64,000 bases of DNA from Bradysia coprophila (GCF_014529535.1 NC_050737.1:7914763-7978762); one strand, 5' to 3'; shown: positions 12,240 to 27,972, counted from the stretch's first letter. Numbers and translations: made by a program. Notes: generated by a model not told the origin, from the letters alone.

Positions 12240-13758
12240 AACCAACAAAATGTGCTTTTATACACGCATCTTGTATGGGAAAATAGGGCCTTCTTTAATG
12301 TTTTTTTTGTGATTTTTTTTGCTGGGACACAATTACACAAATTTAAACAATAAAATAATCAATCAAAACCTAAAATTTCTTTACCAAAAAAATCAGTCAA
12401 CATTTCCATCTATTTTCTCCAATATCATAGCATCAGTATACGAAAGATGGTGCTGCATAACTGGAATATTTTTTTGTTCCAACGAGTTTTCAACACGCCT
12501 CAACAAAAAATTACCCAGCAAGTAATGTTGGATCGAATCGGTAAACTTCACACCAAAAGCAGCAATACAATTATTATGTGGGATCTGATATTAGTCCCAC
12601 AGATTCTGGCAGCTGTTATATTAAATGCAATTTTTGAATTTTTTCCCAGTCGAAATTTTTGTCGCACATGTATAACGACCAGTTTATTGGGATAAAAACC
12701 AACTGTCAAATTTGTGGATCTAGAAAATATATGTATAGAATCTGTTGAAAACGAAAATGTGATAATTCGTTAATTTTGTTAAGTGTATGACCATTATATT
12801 CTTGGTAATACTATTGGGTAACGCTAAGGAATATTATTGGCTTTTTTTCACCAAATGCACCAAAACCAACCATTTGTCGCTTCTCGTCAATATTGTGAAA
12901 AACATGTTATTACAAAAGTAATTAAAAGTAACTTTTTGAAAAGTTCAACAATGCAAATGCTATAATTTTATGATTGGTAAATAGATCATTTTCATTATAC
13001 GGTACTTGTCAACGTACTTGCCACTCAATTTTTCGTCAAGTAGTCCTTAACCTCAATCAATTGACTTTAACTGCGTTCAATTTACTGATTTTTATATGAA
13101 AATCGTTCGTTCAATTCATTCGATATTTTTCGACATGTCTGACAGTTGGGATCGTGTCTGACATTTACAAGGAAAAATAAAAATGAAAATGATCTATACC
13201 CTTTTTATGATATCTTCTACACTTTTTAGTTTTTTTCCCTATAAAATATTTCAACACTAGTTAAGAAAACGTAAATAAAAATTCTGCCCTGACCATATGT
13301 ACTCGCGTTGTAATTTATGTACTCGCGTTTAATTTATGTACTCGCGTTGTTTTGTCTCGCGTATAATATGTATATTTATAAGGTTTATCACCTTACGCAT
13401 ATTTGGGCAATAAATCAATCAATCAAAATATGGTTATTCGTGAAATCGCTCTTTCCTCCGGTTCGCATGAACAGGATTGTACTTTGATTGATTTTATTGA
13501 AATCCGTTGATATCCAGGTCTACTTTGTTACTTTGACACTCCTTTGTCATGCTGTTATGGGCAGATTTTGCCAATAACGGTCTGTTGAGTTACAATTTTT
13601 AAGACTCAAAACTCTAGTTTCAAGAAAAAATCGTAGTTTCATGCATTAGACTGATCCTTCCTCTATTGCCTCAAAGTGTTAAAAATTTAATCTGAGGTAA
13701 CTGGTCATACAAAATTATTGCAATTGGCGGAGGTCTGCATTTTCAAACCCATGTTCTA
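12240..13758. other. intergenic with a short tandem repeat
   Basis: No gene supported. At about 13297-13353 the unit ttatgtactcgcgtt is repeated three times and is followed by a degenerate ctcgcgta copy. Confidence 0.5.
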
Positions 13759-14033
13759 CGGCGATCTCCGCTATCAAAATTTTTTCTCCGTCAATAACGG
13801 ATTTGTTCCATAGTTTTTCACGCTCTATCGTCTCCAGCAAGTTTTATACGTTTACCATTGAAATTCAGGCGTCCGCTGATAGACGATTTTACAGATTCTG
13901 AAAATTTACCATCAGCGAACCGCCGAGGTATGTGGGGGGACAACCAAAACTTTCGGGGATGGAAAGAGCTGGAAAAACTTTAGAACAAATCCGTTATTGG
14001 CGGAGAAAAAATTTTGATAGTGGAGAATTGCCG
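13759..14033. mobile_element. foldback element
   Basis: Left arm 13759-13820 (atctccgctatcaaaatttt, ccgtcaataacggattt) is the reverse complement of 13970-14033 (aaatccgttattggcggag, aattttgatagtggaga). The centre has its own small inverted pair (gtccgctgat / atcagcgaac). Confidence 0.7.
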
Positions 14034-14103
14034 AGGCTCTAAAGTTCCAATTCAAAAAAATATGCCCATATGCTAACTTTGTTATGAAGATTGAACATTT
14101 CAA

Positions 14104-14354
14104 ATTAATTTTAAAAAAGAATCATAAAACTTACTAACATATTTCTGGCCATGACATTCTTTAAATCGATTTTTCACCATGAAGCCATGATGGCTCATTT
14201 TTTGACAAATGGAGAAAATTGTAGATCTGGTTGTGGTCTACAATTTTCTGCATTTGACCAAAAATGAGCCATCATGGCTTCATGGTGAAAAATCGATTTA
14301 AAGAATGTCTTGGCCAGAAATATGTCAGTAAGTTTTATGATTCTTTTTTTAATT
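14104..14354. mobile_element. 251-bp near-perfect palindromic element
   Basis: Arms of about 120 bp, 14104-14228 and 14234-14354, are almost perfectly complementary (for example cgatttttcaccatgaagcc and its inverse) around the loop atctggttgt. Such arm identity implies recent insertion or ongoing arm homogenisation. It lies about 0.8 kb upstream of the zen transcription start. Confidence 0.8.
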
Positions 14355-15110
14355 AAAATGAATGTTTTCTGTGAATAAAGAGTTACGGTATGTGATTTGA
14401 GGTAGATATATCCACATAAAATAAATGAACCGATCGTTGGTGGAAGCCAAAACCGGCTAAAACGCTAATACGCAAATCTTGATCATGTGGACCAATACGG
14501 TTGGTTTTTGATTCCGCAAATCACGGTCACGTATAATTCAAATTTGATAAAAAACAGTAGAAAAACTTCTGCGGAATATATTCAGAAAAGTGACTAGTTC
14601 GCCGTGTTGGGTGTGTAAATAGTAAATAGTTACGTTACAGTAAATTGATACAAAATATGTTCCCTATTAGGAGCAGATTTATATCATTGATCAAATCTCT
14701 GCGCATTCAATTCGTCATGCGTTGATGACTAATATACTAAAATGCTATACTAGCAAAAAAAGAAGAAATTAAGAAAGAATCTTCAAAATTTTCCACTGGT
14801 ACATCCAATGTACATTCAAGAATACCTTTTTTTAGGTTGGTTCGTTGATTCCATTCATAAAATACCAGTAACAAAATTAAATAAGTATAAATGCCATATG
14901 CCATAATATCATCTCCAACTTTTCCACAGGTACAGGTGTACCTTTTTTTCGGCACGCTGTCTCGTTTTACCATTCGTTAGGTGCGAAAGTGTGCCGACTG
15001 ATATTTCCTTATGATTTTTGCAAGAGAGGGATGGAAAGCAAATGTAGGTGGAGTCTCGGTCGAAAATAGATGTCTTTGAAGTGTTGACGTGAATTGTTTC
15101 TAAAACAAAA
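14355..15110. other. zen upstream region
   Basis: Upstream flank of zen. No TATA box at the expected distance from the inferred start at 15114. The opposite-strand open frame at 14737-14973 has no family features and is judged chance. Enhancers may lie here but I cannot identify them from motif content. Confidence 0.4.
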
Positions 15111-15111
15111 A

Positions 15112-15145
15112 TCAGTTCTCCGAGCGCATCGATCGTGATAAGTTG
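15112..15145 (+). promoter_or_regulatory. zen: zen core promoter: initiator plus DPE-like site
   Basis: The initiator TCAGTT at 15112-15117 matches the insect Inr consensus TCA(G/T)T(T/C), placing +1 at the A, 15114. Exactly at +28 to +32 (15141-15145) is AGTTG, which fits the DPE consensus RGWYV in all five positions. There is no TATA box near -30. DPE-driven, TATA-less promoters are known for many Drosophila Hox-type genes. The inferred 5' UTR is about 177 nt to the ATG at 15291. A second weak TCAGTG lies near 15188. Confidence 0.5.
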
Positions 15146-15290
15146 TATACACTGTGTTTGTATGTTTTGAAAGTGATCAACAGATTGTCAGTGATTTTAT
15201 ACAAATTTTTTGTGAAGGAACATAAATATTTGCTCTAACCAACAATATTATATGAACATTTTATTTGCAAAATTAAAAATCTGTGACAAA

Positions 15291-18421
<3,131 letters not shown>

Positions 18422-19000
18422 GTTATTATTCGGTCATGGAAATTTGACTTAACTTGTGAAATCGACTGCATTTGTACATAAAAAAAAACAATTCGCGAAC
18501 CGTTCGCATTGATTCGTGTTCGGACCATGTTTTGAATCTAGCGAACGAGGATTTTTATTTCGTTTTTTGTATTAAAATTCAAAATTTTCATTTATCGACC
18601 AAACATTTTTAAAATTAAATATCGAAACAAAACTTGAATATTGTGTAGAATGTGTGCAGTCCCAAGCAATCAAATTCCTATTGGCTCCGCGGCTAAAATC
18701 ACTCGCCGAAACGTTTCAATCGGTGACGTTGCAAATATTTTTTTTTCTTGGTCTTTAATCGAAATGAGGAGATTTCTCGAATCCTCAAATCCTTTTTTAT
18801 GCTGCCATTATTAGATGATTATATGTAGCGTTGAATCAATGACCCTAAATGTATTTGCATTTTCGTGAGCATGAAACACGAAGAAAACAAATGCGAATGG
18901 TTCTTTGCTTTAGCTTTTTTTTTTTTTTATTGTTATTGTAAAAGTGTTTTGTAGATCAGTTTCTTTACGGTCCGTATCGGATGATTAAGTCATTTATGTA
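18422..19000. other. zen 3' flank
   Basis: Inferred 3' UTR and downstream sequence, with attaaa motifs at 18571 and 18614. No further gene seen. Confidence 0.4.
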
Positions 19001-19138
19001 ACAGTGAAGTTAACCAAAAAAATTGTCTGACAAAAAACTTTCTTCCTTGTACGATAAATGAAACTTTCACCAAGTAATGGATCTGAATAAAATCTTCTTT
19101 TGTACAAGGAAGATTGTTTTGGTTCAAACTTTACTGTA
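19001..19138. mobile_element. 138-bp inverted-repeat element
   Basis: The end acagtgaagttaaccaaaa (19001 on) is inverted in ttttggttcaaactttactgt (to 19138). An inner pair (cttccttgtac / gtacaaggaag) continues the stem. Looks like a short MITE. Confidence 0.65.
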
Positions 19139-19698
19139 ATTTAAGTTTAATGTTTATTGCCGCATAAAATGCGTGACTACTGTACTAGCAATATTGCGCC
19201 CGTACGGCGTTTAACTATTTACATAGTGAAAATAAGAAACTCACGTCGGTGTGATATGCGAATTTCTAAAAGAAAAATTCCATTTTGTGAATCACGAAGG
19301 CGAAAGAGAACCTTGATATTTTTGATTCAACTAAGTGCTTAAGTGAAAAACGGTGTCATTTTGAATAGAATGAATAAAAAAAAAATAAGAATTTCGTCAA
19401 TAAGTTAATTTATCAAAAACCGAAAATCGGAGAAATATTAATTCCATTTTGCTTAATTTAGCGATTGAACAAAATGGAAATATCTATTTACCAAAAAAAA
19501 ATAATAATCGTAAAACGATAGTGCCCTTTAGGATAATATAGAATTAAGCGTGTTCTTTACATAAATTGTCTTGAAAAAAAAAAATAATTTTAAGATTTTC
19601 TGTTTCTTTACAAATGTAGTTCAAATAAATAACTTTCTACAAATCTGAGTCTTTTACATCCTTGATGCTGCTGAACTGTCGATTTTGGAAAGCCTACA

Positions 19699-20030
19699 TG
19701 AAAATTCCTAAAAATTCTTAAATTCTTAAAAATTCTTTTTAAGAATTTAGAAATTTTTACGAATTTAGGAATTTTTAAGAATTTAGGAACTTCTAAAAAA
19801 TTTCTAAGTTCCTAAAAATTCCTAAATTCTTAGAAGTTCTTAAATTCTTAAAAATTCCTGAATTCTTAGATGTTCCTAAATTCTTAAAAATTCCTAAATT
19901 CTTATGAATCTTCCGAATTTTAAAGAACTTTAGAAATTGAGTTCTTAAAACTAATAAAATTTTTAAATTCTCAATTTTAGGAATTTTCAGGATTCTAGAA
20001 TTTATAAAAATGTAAGAATTACAATTTTCT
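19699..20030. repeat. degenerate tandem/palindromic repeat of aaattcctaaattctta
   Basis: Roughly 13-bp variants of taagaattta / taaattctta and aaaattcct are repeated over about 330 bp, in both orientations (left third as taagaattt, remainder as aaattctta). Opposite-strand open frames through it are repetitive and not genes. Confidence 0.7.
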
Positions 20031-20826
20031 AACAATAAGCTCTAACTTTAGGCCAACCATTTTAATCGATATATACACACACCACTTACGGGTTCTTTCT
20101 TCTACTCAATCATCATCACCCTATCCACTTTGCAAGCCAATACAACATCCGGCAACCAGATACTGAATTCAATCTAGGTGTGGTCGTATTCTACACCTTC
20201 ATAAAATAACATGACTTTCCAGTTTGCGTCGCGACAAAGGCAAAACTAAGCCACGTATCATCTCCTGTCTGCCACTTATACCCCCGTAGATTTTGTATTC
20301 ACTAATTCCGGAATCGATACAAATTCGTATGATTCCCTGAGTAAAAACACAAATAATAAGTCTATGTTAAACAAACATACCAAACAGACCGTTAACATTG
20401 AAAATCACGGCCCAAATTTTTGGTTTTGTTAAATTTTTCGATTTAAAATTTTGAAGAAAATTTATTTAATTTTCAATCTTATTCTTCCCAGTTCGTCTTA
20501 ATTCAGTTTCTAGAGCTATTCTATGTAGTTCTTATCAAAACGTATTGTCGAAAGAGTTGGAAAACTTTTTGAACTTAAGTATTTTCCCATGTGACCATAA
20601 AACAGCTTAGAATTATAGATTGTCCCGTTCCATGTGATATTATTGACGTGATCGGCAGAGAAGTAGGTTGATGGTAACAATAACCTAATTGAAAAGAAAT
20701 TTTGGCCAAAAAATACATCTTCGCTCAATTTTACATGAAGTAAAGTATCATCATTCCATAACAAAAATAAACGAATTGTTATGGCTAATGTGCACTTATT
20801 ATAGCAAAATATATGACAAAACTAAA
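20031..20826. other. intergenic, no gene seen
   Basis: No supported coding region. Confidence 0.4.
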
Positions 20827-21455
20827 CGGTATTTTTTTTGGCATATCTTTTAGCATATCTTTTCAAAAAAAAATTTTGTTTCCAAAAAATATTTTTGTTT
20901 CCAAAAAAAAGTTTTGATTAAGTACATAAGGAGTTTGGTTGAAGAAAAAGTAACTAAAAAATACTTGTTTTTTCTACATATGAGAAAATATGGTAATAAT
21001 TGATTGCAAAGAGAAATTTAGAAATGAAAACTAAAAGAAAATTGAGAAAATAGATAAAAGTGAATAAATGAAAGGGAATATTTTTAAGGGAAAGGATTGG
21101 TCTGAGCAATGGATCGGTGGTTGGATGTAATATTTTTTTGTTTTTTGTGTAAAATTGATTTCTAAAATTGAAAAGGAAATAATTTCCGTATAACAAGTAA
21201 AAGAAAATTGAGAATGCAGATAATAGCTATTTTGCTAACATGTGCCTAAATGGAAATTTTGCGCAATAGATGTGACGATTGTCAATCCGAGGCGAAGCCG
21301 GGGTTGACAACACATCGTATGTGCAAAATTCCAGTTTACGCACAAGTTAGCAACAAGATTTTATGTACTGTAGCAATTTTACACTTCATCGAAAATTACA
21401 CACCCAAATTTTTTTTTGAAAAGATATGCTAAAAGATATGCAAAAAAAATACGGT
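20827..21455. mobile_element. 0.63-kb inverted-repeat element with a nested foldback
   Basis: The terminus 20827-20876 (cggtattttttttggcatat, cttttagcatatcttttc) is almost exactly inverted at 21406-21455 (gaaaagatatgctaaaag, atacgg at the end). A second, independent foldback sits at 21234-21351: gctaacatgtgcctaaatgg against the inverse ending gcacaagttagc, with the GC-rich core gaggcgaagccggg. Confidence 0.75.
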
Positions 21456-22201
21456 CAAAACTAAAAACTTAATCCCTATATTCATATTCAATAAATCGAC
21501 ATGACGCATGAATATTTGAATATTCAGATTTTAACTTTTTAACTGGCTTTCATAATAAAACATTGATCGCCGAAAATACTGTCATAAATCCACTGTTAAG
21601 TCCACCGTTAAGTCCAACATCAACAATAAACATCCTTAAAAGACCAGCCTCTAGCCAATTTCAAAAAATAATGTCGGCAGTCTATGCGCATTGGTTGTAT
21701 AAAAAGAGAACACGCATTTCATTTAATACCACAGACATTCATATTGTTTCCCCTCAAAAATGTTCACAGAAAAAGAGTCATAAAATAATTAGGTACCGAT
21801 GAATGGCATATGGTTTAGAGAAAACAAAAGGTTGCTAACCGTTTTGGCGCCGGATTAGGTAAATGACTTTGACTTGAAAATGGTAATACTTAACTTATAA
21901 GAATATATTGACGACATTGTTTATGATTTATAGGCTCGACATAACTTTAAACTAGAGACGTATGATGTGCTCATGCAAAAGAAAATATTTAAACAAAAAT
22001 TTATGAATTTTCGAATCAACGCTAAAAAAATTCCATAACCAACGAAAATTATTCTCGGAAGATTGCGATTTCAGTTGTACTTATCGATATGAATATCGAT
22101 AATCGATGTTTTGATGAATTATTAAAAGCTCGATATATCAATATTTTGAGTCCAAACACCATTTTCGATAAATGTCCTGATCGATTATCGAAAATTGATT
22201 T
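21456..22201. other. intergenic, no gene seen
   Basis: No gene supported. Near 22080-22200 several atcgat/tcgata motifs recur, similar to 43400-43810. Confidence 0.4.
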
Positions 22202-22594
22202 TGTGCCACCGAGAATTGAAATACGACGGATTTCAATATCGATAACTAGATTGAAATGTCCAAAATTACAACACCCGTTTTCATGGCTTATTACAACACT
22301 CAAACCAGTGTTGAAATGAAATTCGTATGAGTTATTACAGCATTCGTTTTAAAAAAATGCAAAGCAACGTGATCGATCAAATTCGAAGAGTGATTGTTTA
22401 CAATGAAAATTCTGAATTTTTGTGCATTTGTCTATTTCAATTCTCGGTTGGCACAAAGCATGATGTGTTACACGTATTGTAATGAGATTTTTTCAGCACA
22501 CGAACCAATTTTCCTTACTCGCTCCGCTCGTAAGGAAAACTTGGGTCTAGTGCTGAAAAAATCAACATTACAATACTTGTAACACAACATACTA
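22202..22594. mobile_element. single-arm copy of the 10691-11820 foldback family
   Basis: Starts tgtgccaccgagaattgaaa and ends acacaacatacta, co-linear with right arm 11429-11820 including the extra block with tactcgctccgctcgta. The opposite arm is absent, so it is a solo-arm derivative or a separate subfamily. A small open frame starting tacaatgaaaatt occurs in both copies and is repeat sequence, not a gene. Confidence 0.75.
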
Positions 22595-23212
22595 TTTTAA
22601 TAATCGTCTCGATATTGATTTTGATATTTTTTTTAATGTTTCCTGGCTAATTATAGGCCAAGTCAAATCTTCAAACATTTCGTATGAACATCAATTTACT
22701 AAAAGTTTGCATGTTGTACGTGAACTTAAAATTATTAGTGAAAATCACAATCAAACTATTACGTAAACTCACCATATATTTTAGTGGTAACCCGAAGCTC
22801 ACACGATTTCGCACAATGAGCTCGTAAAAATATTTTTTTTTAATTACTTCGTGAAAAACTGAGCTCATCGGGTGCGACTTTTTTTTCCATATTCATAAAA
22901 TATTTACTCAATTCAGATTCCACAGTTTTACGAACCTGAAACGGTTCGACGTGGGTGCCGAGGAATTTCGCGCCGCGCGAGATTCCTACACTAGAGGTGG
23001 AATCTCGCGCCCATACATTTTGAATCCTCGACGTGAACCAGCCTCGACGTGAACTTGACTTGACCCTGAATTTCACTTTCGGGTTCAACCCTACTTAACA
23101 TGAAACTAAATTTTCTGGACAAACCCAAAATTGAAAATTCTGGTCGAACCTGAAATCCCAATTCAAGTTCCGGTGAGATCGAGTTTCAATCATTGTATAT
23201 ATACTCTACATG
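22595..23212. other. intergenic, no gene seen
   Basis: No supported gene. Bases 22935-23050 contain short repeats of cgacgtg and gaacc. Confidence 0.4.
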
Positions 23213-23680
23213 GAGGGGTGACGCACTTCCATTTAATCCATTAAATCCATTAAATCCATTTAATCCAAAAAACAATTTTTAGTTTTACCGAAATAATTAG
23301 GCTACCCACCTGAAAAATTTGTGAAGTAATTGCGAAAAATAGATTTGCACGATCCCCAGCTCGTTTAAGTACTCGTGAGGTATAGGATTTTTTTTTTTTT
23401 TTAATGGTATTAAATTTATTGAATCCATTTAATCCATTTAATCCACTTTACACGCTTTACACCAAAAACTCCTAAAAGTGGATTTTTTCGCTGGTTAACA
23501 TTGTAGTATGAGTTGTAGTACGTGGTTCGATCAAAATCAACAATTTTTAAGACTTTTACAGTATTTGGTAAAATGAACTTTTTTCCTATTTAATCCATTT
23601 AATCCAATTTTTATTCCATTTAATCCATTAACTCCATTTAATCCATGTAATCCATTTAATCTAGAAGTGAGTCACCCCTC
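23213..23680. mobile_element. inverted-repeat-bounded element rich in ATTTAATCC units
   Basis: The terminus gaggggtgacgcacttc (23213-23229) is inverted with one mismatch at 23664-23680 (gaagtgagtcacccctc). Just inside both ends lie arrays of the 9-10 bp unit catttaatc (about 23229-23270, 23412-23452, 23588-23660). Subterminal arrays of this kind are seen in some non-autonomous DNA transposons. Confidence 0.7.
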
Positions 23681-24737
23681 GCTCTACATGTGATATCAAC
23701 CTCACCCTCACCATACATGCAATTATATGCAATATATAAGAAAATTGTAGAATGAATACATTAAATTGAATTGAAAACGCATAAAACGGAGACTGTAATC
23801 CCAAAACTGGAAGTATAGTTACCAACGGGGAGTAGTTTAGAAGACCAAACAACGATTGAATTGAAATTTTAACATAACGACCATTACCGACTCAACGTCT
23901 CCTTTAAACTGAATCTGAAATTCAATTTATATCCATTTTATTGATCGTTAATTAGATGTGGGCAAGTACATGATTACTTCATTTTCAATATTCTATTGAA
24001 TAGCCCAGTCAGTTTCACATTTCCGTTAGTAAAATATTACGTTTTGAAGAGATCTATGACGAAATTTAAACGAAGAAAGAGTCCCATTTTAATGTAGTAG
24101 AGATTTAAGATGATACACAGCATCACCTAAATTATTTTAGTTTTGGTCATTCCATGTGTACGTTGAAAACAAAATAGTGACTGGGCGGCTCCATGATCGT
24201 TGCAGTTTATTTGAGTGACAATTATGAAAATACAACAACAGACATAAACCATTCATACGCTTGGTTAATGGTTATGTCGTGTGAAACAATTATAAACGAA
24301 ATCTCTTTTCTGACAAATGCTTTTTTATACCTAAATTTCGTGACTCTGTGATCACGTGATTGTGTCGTTCGTTAGTCAGAGCAATCGACCATCAGTCAGA
24401 ATCCTACCTTCCACGTCGCTAAAATTTAAGCCATAACCACTGGTTTGTTGTCATAATTTTATGCAAATAGAAGATTCTACGCAACGATATCACTACACAT
24501 CGTTCTGACATCGTCGTTGGCATCGAAAAATTAACCCTGACTTCAGTGGTTGTATTAACTTTAAACGAAAAAGTTAATCCATCAGGCGCCTCCCGGAACC
24601 GTAAAACGATTTCGCATAGTCTACGTATGGTTATTCCATTGCTGTTTTCTCGTCATTAATAGGATTTCGACTTAACATTAACACTAAAGTACATGTTTAT
24701 GAGTTTATTGCTTGGGTTCAAATGGCCACAATTTTTA
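23681..24737. other. intergenic, no gene seen
   Basis: No supported coding sequence. Confidence 0.45.
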
Positions 24738-25810
24738 GACCCGTACGAAGTACTGGGGTCTTATAGGTTTACGCATACGTTTGTAACACGTCGAATTGGA
24801 CTCCCTGAGTAACGGGAAACCTATTGTGGTTGTCTAGAGATGCCAAATCCGCGAAAAAAAAATGTCCGTCTGTCCGTCTGTCCGTCTGTCTGTCTGCACG
24901 ATAACTTGAGTAAAACGCATCCGATTTTGAAAATTCTTTTTTTTTTCCCGTTTGGTAATGTCAAAAGACAGGCTAAGTTCGAAGATGAGTGATTTTGGAT
25001 AGACCCCTCCCGAGCTGTGGCCCAATAAGTGCCTTACGGTTTTTCAAAGATATCTCCGGACATTTAAACGTTAAACTTGTAAGTGATACGTCAAATAAAA
25101 GGTATTTACAATACCGATCGACAAAAAAAAAGTTTATGGAAATCGGATGACCGAGTCGTGAGTTAGACCCCTTGGTGTGGAACAAGCACAGGGCGGCAAG
25201 CAGTTTTTGCTTGTAGGTCGGCCACATTTGAACATATTTCGTTCGTTTTAGCTTTATTAGATAGGTATTGACCGTACCAATCAGGGAAAAAAGTTTATGA
25301 AATTATATTCTCCGGAGCGTGAGCTAGGTCTCTTGGAGTGAGCTCTTATCTGGCTACTCGGCCGTACAGTGAACGTGGAGTATTTTGTCAATATCTCGAG
25401 TAAATTTTGACCGAATTTCATGATTTTTTTTTTTGTTTGAAAGGTATTAACGAATGTAAAGCGTCGGTACTATTTCCTAACAAAATGGCTGCCGGCGGCC
25501 ATATTGGATTTTATTAAAAGTGATATAAAGTGGGAAAAATGATGCTTAGAGAGTTTCTGTTAACATGGAAATAATGTGTTAAGTGTGAGGGGTTTCAGGG
25601 ATTCCATATATGGACATCTATATATACCTATATACAGCTATATTGAGCTATATACAGGCATATAGAGCTATATAATAGCATATTCCTCTGTGAAATGTTT
25701 ATTTATAGTGAAATATAGTTAAATATAGCGGTATATAGCTGTTTAAATAGGAATTTATGAAATTTGTCTTCGTACGGGGCTGTCTATATTGCCTCCGGCA
25801 ATTTAATTGT
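24738..25810. repeat. dispersed repeat of the 'cccgtacgaagtac ... gtacgggg' family, copy 1
   Basis: Opens with acccgtacgaagtactgggg followed by gtcttataggtttacgc, includes a gtccgtctgtccgtctgt tract at about 24864-24892, and ends near cttcgtacggggctgtctat plus a small ttgcctccggcaatt hairpin (25790-25805). The same order of blocks is found at 48960-50520. No transposase visible. Confidence 0.65.
25600..25745. repeat. tata-rich short tandem repeat
   Basis: Repeats of ctatata/tatagagc with a period near 12-14 bp inside the 24738-25810 repeat. Confidence 0.6.
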
Positions 25811-26094
25811 ATATGATAACAAGGCAAAGAGTGGATAATGTAAGTGATTTTAAAGGGAGAACAGTTTTTCAGCAGAGAAGAAAATGAAGTAAGAGAAATG
25901 AAGAGTTTCACATTAAAGGCTTTTGATACGAAAAGGTGTTTCGTACGGGTCGGCGTTAGCTATGTTTTTTTTGGTTTGCAAAATAATAGGTCATAACAGG
26001 TATCCTTCAAAGGCATAAAAGGTAATTTTGCACTGAAAAAAGACGTTTTGTTATGCAAAAGCTGATGGTTCATCCATAATATCGGGTACGTGAG
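25811..26094. other. spacer, no gene seen
   Basis: A further gtttcgtacgggtcggcg block at about 25938 suggests a second partial end of the preceding repeat family. Confidence 0.4.
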
Positions 26095-26408
26095 GTTGCA
26101 TAAGTAGCCAGTTTAGGTTAAGTTCGAATGGTTTGTAATATTTCAATAGAAAAACCCCTTTTCTTTTAGAACGAGAGCATGTGGGCGTATCAGCTGTTCA
26201 TAATGTTTGAAACTTACGCCACGTGAAATGATACGAAAAACATTTGCTCCACAACTCTTGCGTTTGAGGGCCTTCACAATTTTAAATGAAGAAATCTAGA
26301 AAAACTAGTAAATCACACTGGGTGTCGGTTTTCAAACTTCCAATCCTGTATTACCGATCTAACTATTTAGCGATGGTATAACTCTTTATGTAATATTAAT
26401 TGTTAAGT

Positions 26409-26503
26409 ACAGTGTACACACACCGTACACCGTACACATCACACCGTACACCGTACACATCACACCGTACACCGTACACATCACGCCGTACACCGTACAC
26501 ACA
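26409..26503. repeat. minisatellite, unit about 23 bp
   Basis: Three to four copies of caccgtacaccgtacacatca in direct repeat. On the opposite strand they give a repetitive peptide, which I reject as a gene. Confidence 0.85.
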
Positions 26504-26819
26504 TACAACTTCAGCTCGACCAACTTTTCGTTCGCAATCATGTTATAGCTAAAGACCTCGAAAAATGTATAGCGAGCGGATTGACAAAGGGACCCGACTA
26601 TAAAACCGTACAACAGCAAAATTTTCAGGTAGATTTCAAATCATTTTCTATGATTTGACTGTGCGTGCCAGCTCACTTGAATAAATAGTTATTGTAATAG
26701 TTATGTAACAAGAATCGTATGGCGGTATATTATCGTACTAGATGTCAGAAAAACCTATTATGCAATTCAGTGATGATATTTTTAACTTACGCCGCCTGTG
26801 ATCAATGTCGTATGAACGT

Positions 26820-26881
26820 ATTTTATCGCGCTAATGCGATAAAGGATTTGCAAGGGGTTTTATCGCACTAGTGCGATAAAA
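26820..26881. repeat. hairpin
   Basis: The pair tttatcgcgctaatgcgataaa and tttatcgcactagtgcgataaa are each self-palindromic, and also complementary to each other across a 17-bp spacer. Confidence 0.7.
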
Positions 26882-27269
26882 GCCACGCATTACTGAAGTC
26901 ACACTGAAATTATCTTTGGTATTTATTCCATTTTCTTCATTGCATCTTCATTGACATGACGTCTTTCCAACCTCGGCTTCGCCACTGATTGGCAATGTGA
27001 CATCTAGTGCGATAATATACCTAATACGATTCTTATTGCATAAATGGCCTCGGCCTGAGAAAAGTTTAATGTTTCTTCTAATTTTAAAAGTCTCAAACTT
27101 AGTCAAGCATTATTCCAGTCAAAACCATTTTGGAGTTTATGTTTCTTAGATGGACAATTTTAATGGTAATTTTGTGGCCACCTACAGGACTGTGTTTAAT
27201 TGCTGGGAACATTACCCATATCTTACCTAGTTTCCATTCCCCAGTCCCCAGTCAATGTAAAATGTTTAT

Positions 27270-27972
27270 TAAGCCCACTCAATCACATACAATCAACCTT
27301 TGTTGATACTTTGAACTTGCACAAAAGAGCTGATCATGTGACTTTTTCAAATAGAATTTTTTTTTATTTCTCCATTTCCTAAGGTCGCATTTCATCGATA
27401 GAAAAACCATTCAAATTCGTTGACCGTAATTTATTTCCGCGTTCGTTCTATTTTAACAGAGTTTACCTATGTTTATGTGTAAACCCTTAACGGGGAGTTA
27501 ACATGGATAGGCAACACAATGCCCGCACGAGCTCTCGAGCTTGTTATTCACCGAAAACGATTTTGTTGAAAATATTTGGAACTCATTTTTCTAGACTGAA
27601 TTGATTAAATTAAGTATGACGAAAGTGAAGACTGTATGACATACAGTGTGTGTCTTCACTAATTGATACATATTGCAATTGTCTGTCGTAGAACACGTTT
27701 GTGTGGGAAAATGGTTTTTCAGCACACATTTAAACTAAAGCCTCGACTAAAGCTAATCAAGATTTCCTGTCCTTCAAGTGAAATAGTACATTACTACACT
27801 AGGGAAGTAATTTAATATTTCGTATACAGATGGATAAAAGTGTCATCGTTATACGAAATATCAAATTATTTTCCGAACTTAGTATAACGTTTTACTTTAC
27901 GAGCGATGCCATGTAAATATTTTTCGCTAGTGAGGGAAAGGCCACTTTACATCCTCAGTAATGTAAAGTTCT
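27270..27972. other. intergenic, no gene seen
   Basis: Contains an inverted pair atatttcgtatac (about 27814) / gttatacgaaatat (about 27850). No gene. Confidence 0.4.

Larger units (their letters stand above)
26095..27269. repeat. duplicated segment, long copy
   Basis: Co-linear with 30273-30783: 26095-26227 matches 30273-30406, and 26902-27269 matches 30411-30783 (for example gaacgagagcatgtgg, catcttcattgacatgacgt, attccccagtccccagtc). About 674 bp (26228-26901) are present only here and contain a minisatellite (26409-26503) and a hairpin (26820-26881). Confidence 0.8.

Noticed and set aside
14737..14973. 78-codon - strand frame upstream of zen
   Set aside because: No conserved features; overlaps short direct repeats (ttccac-ggtac).
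26409..26503. CRISPR-like array
   Set aside because: No unique spacers; a simple direct minisatellite in a eukaryotic genome.
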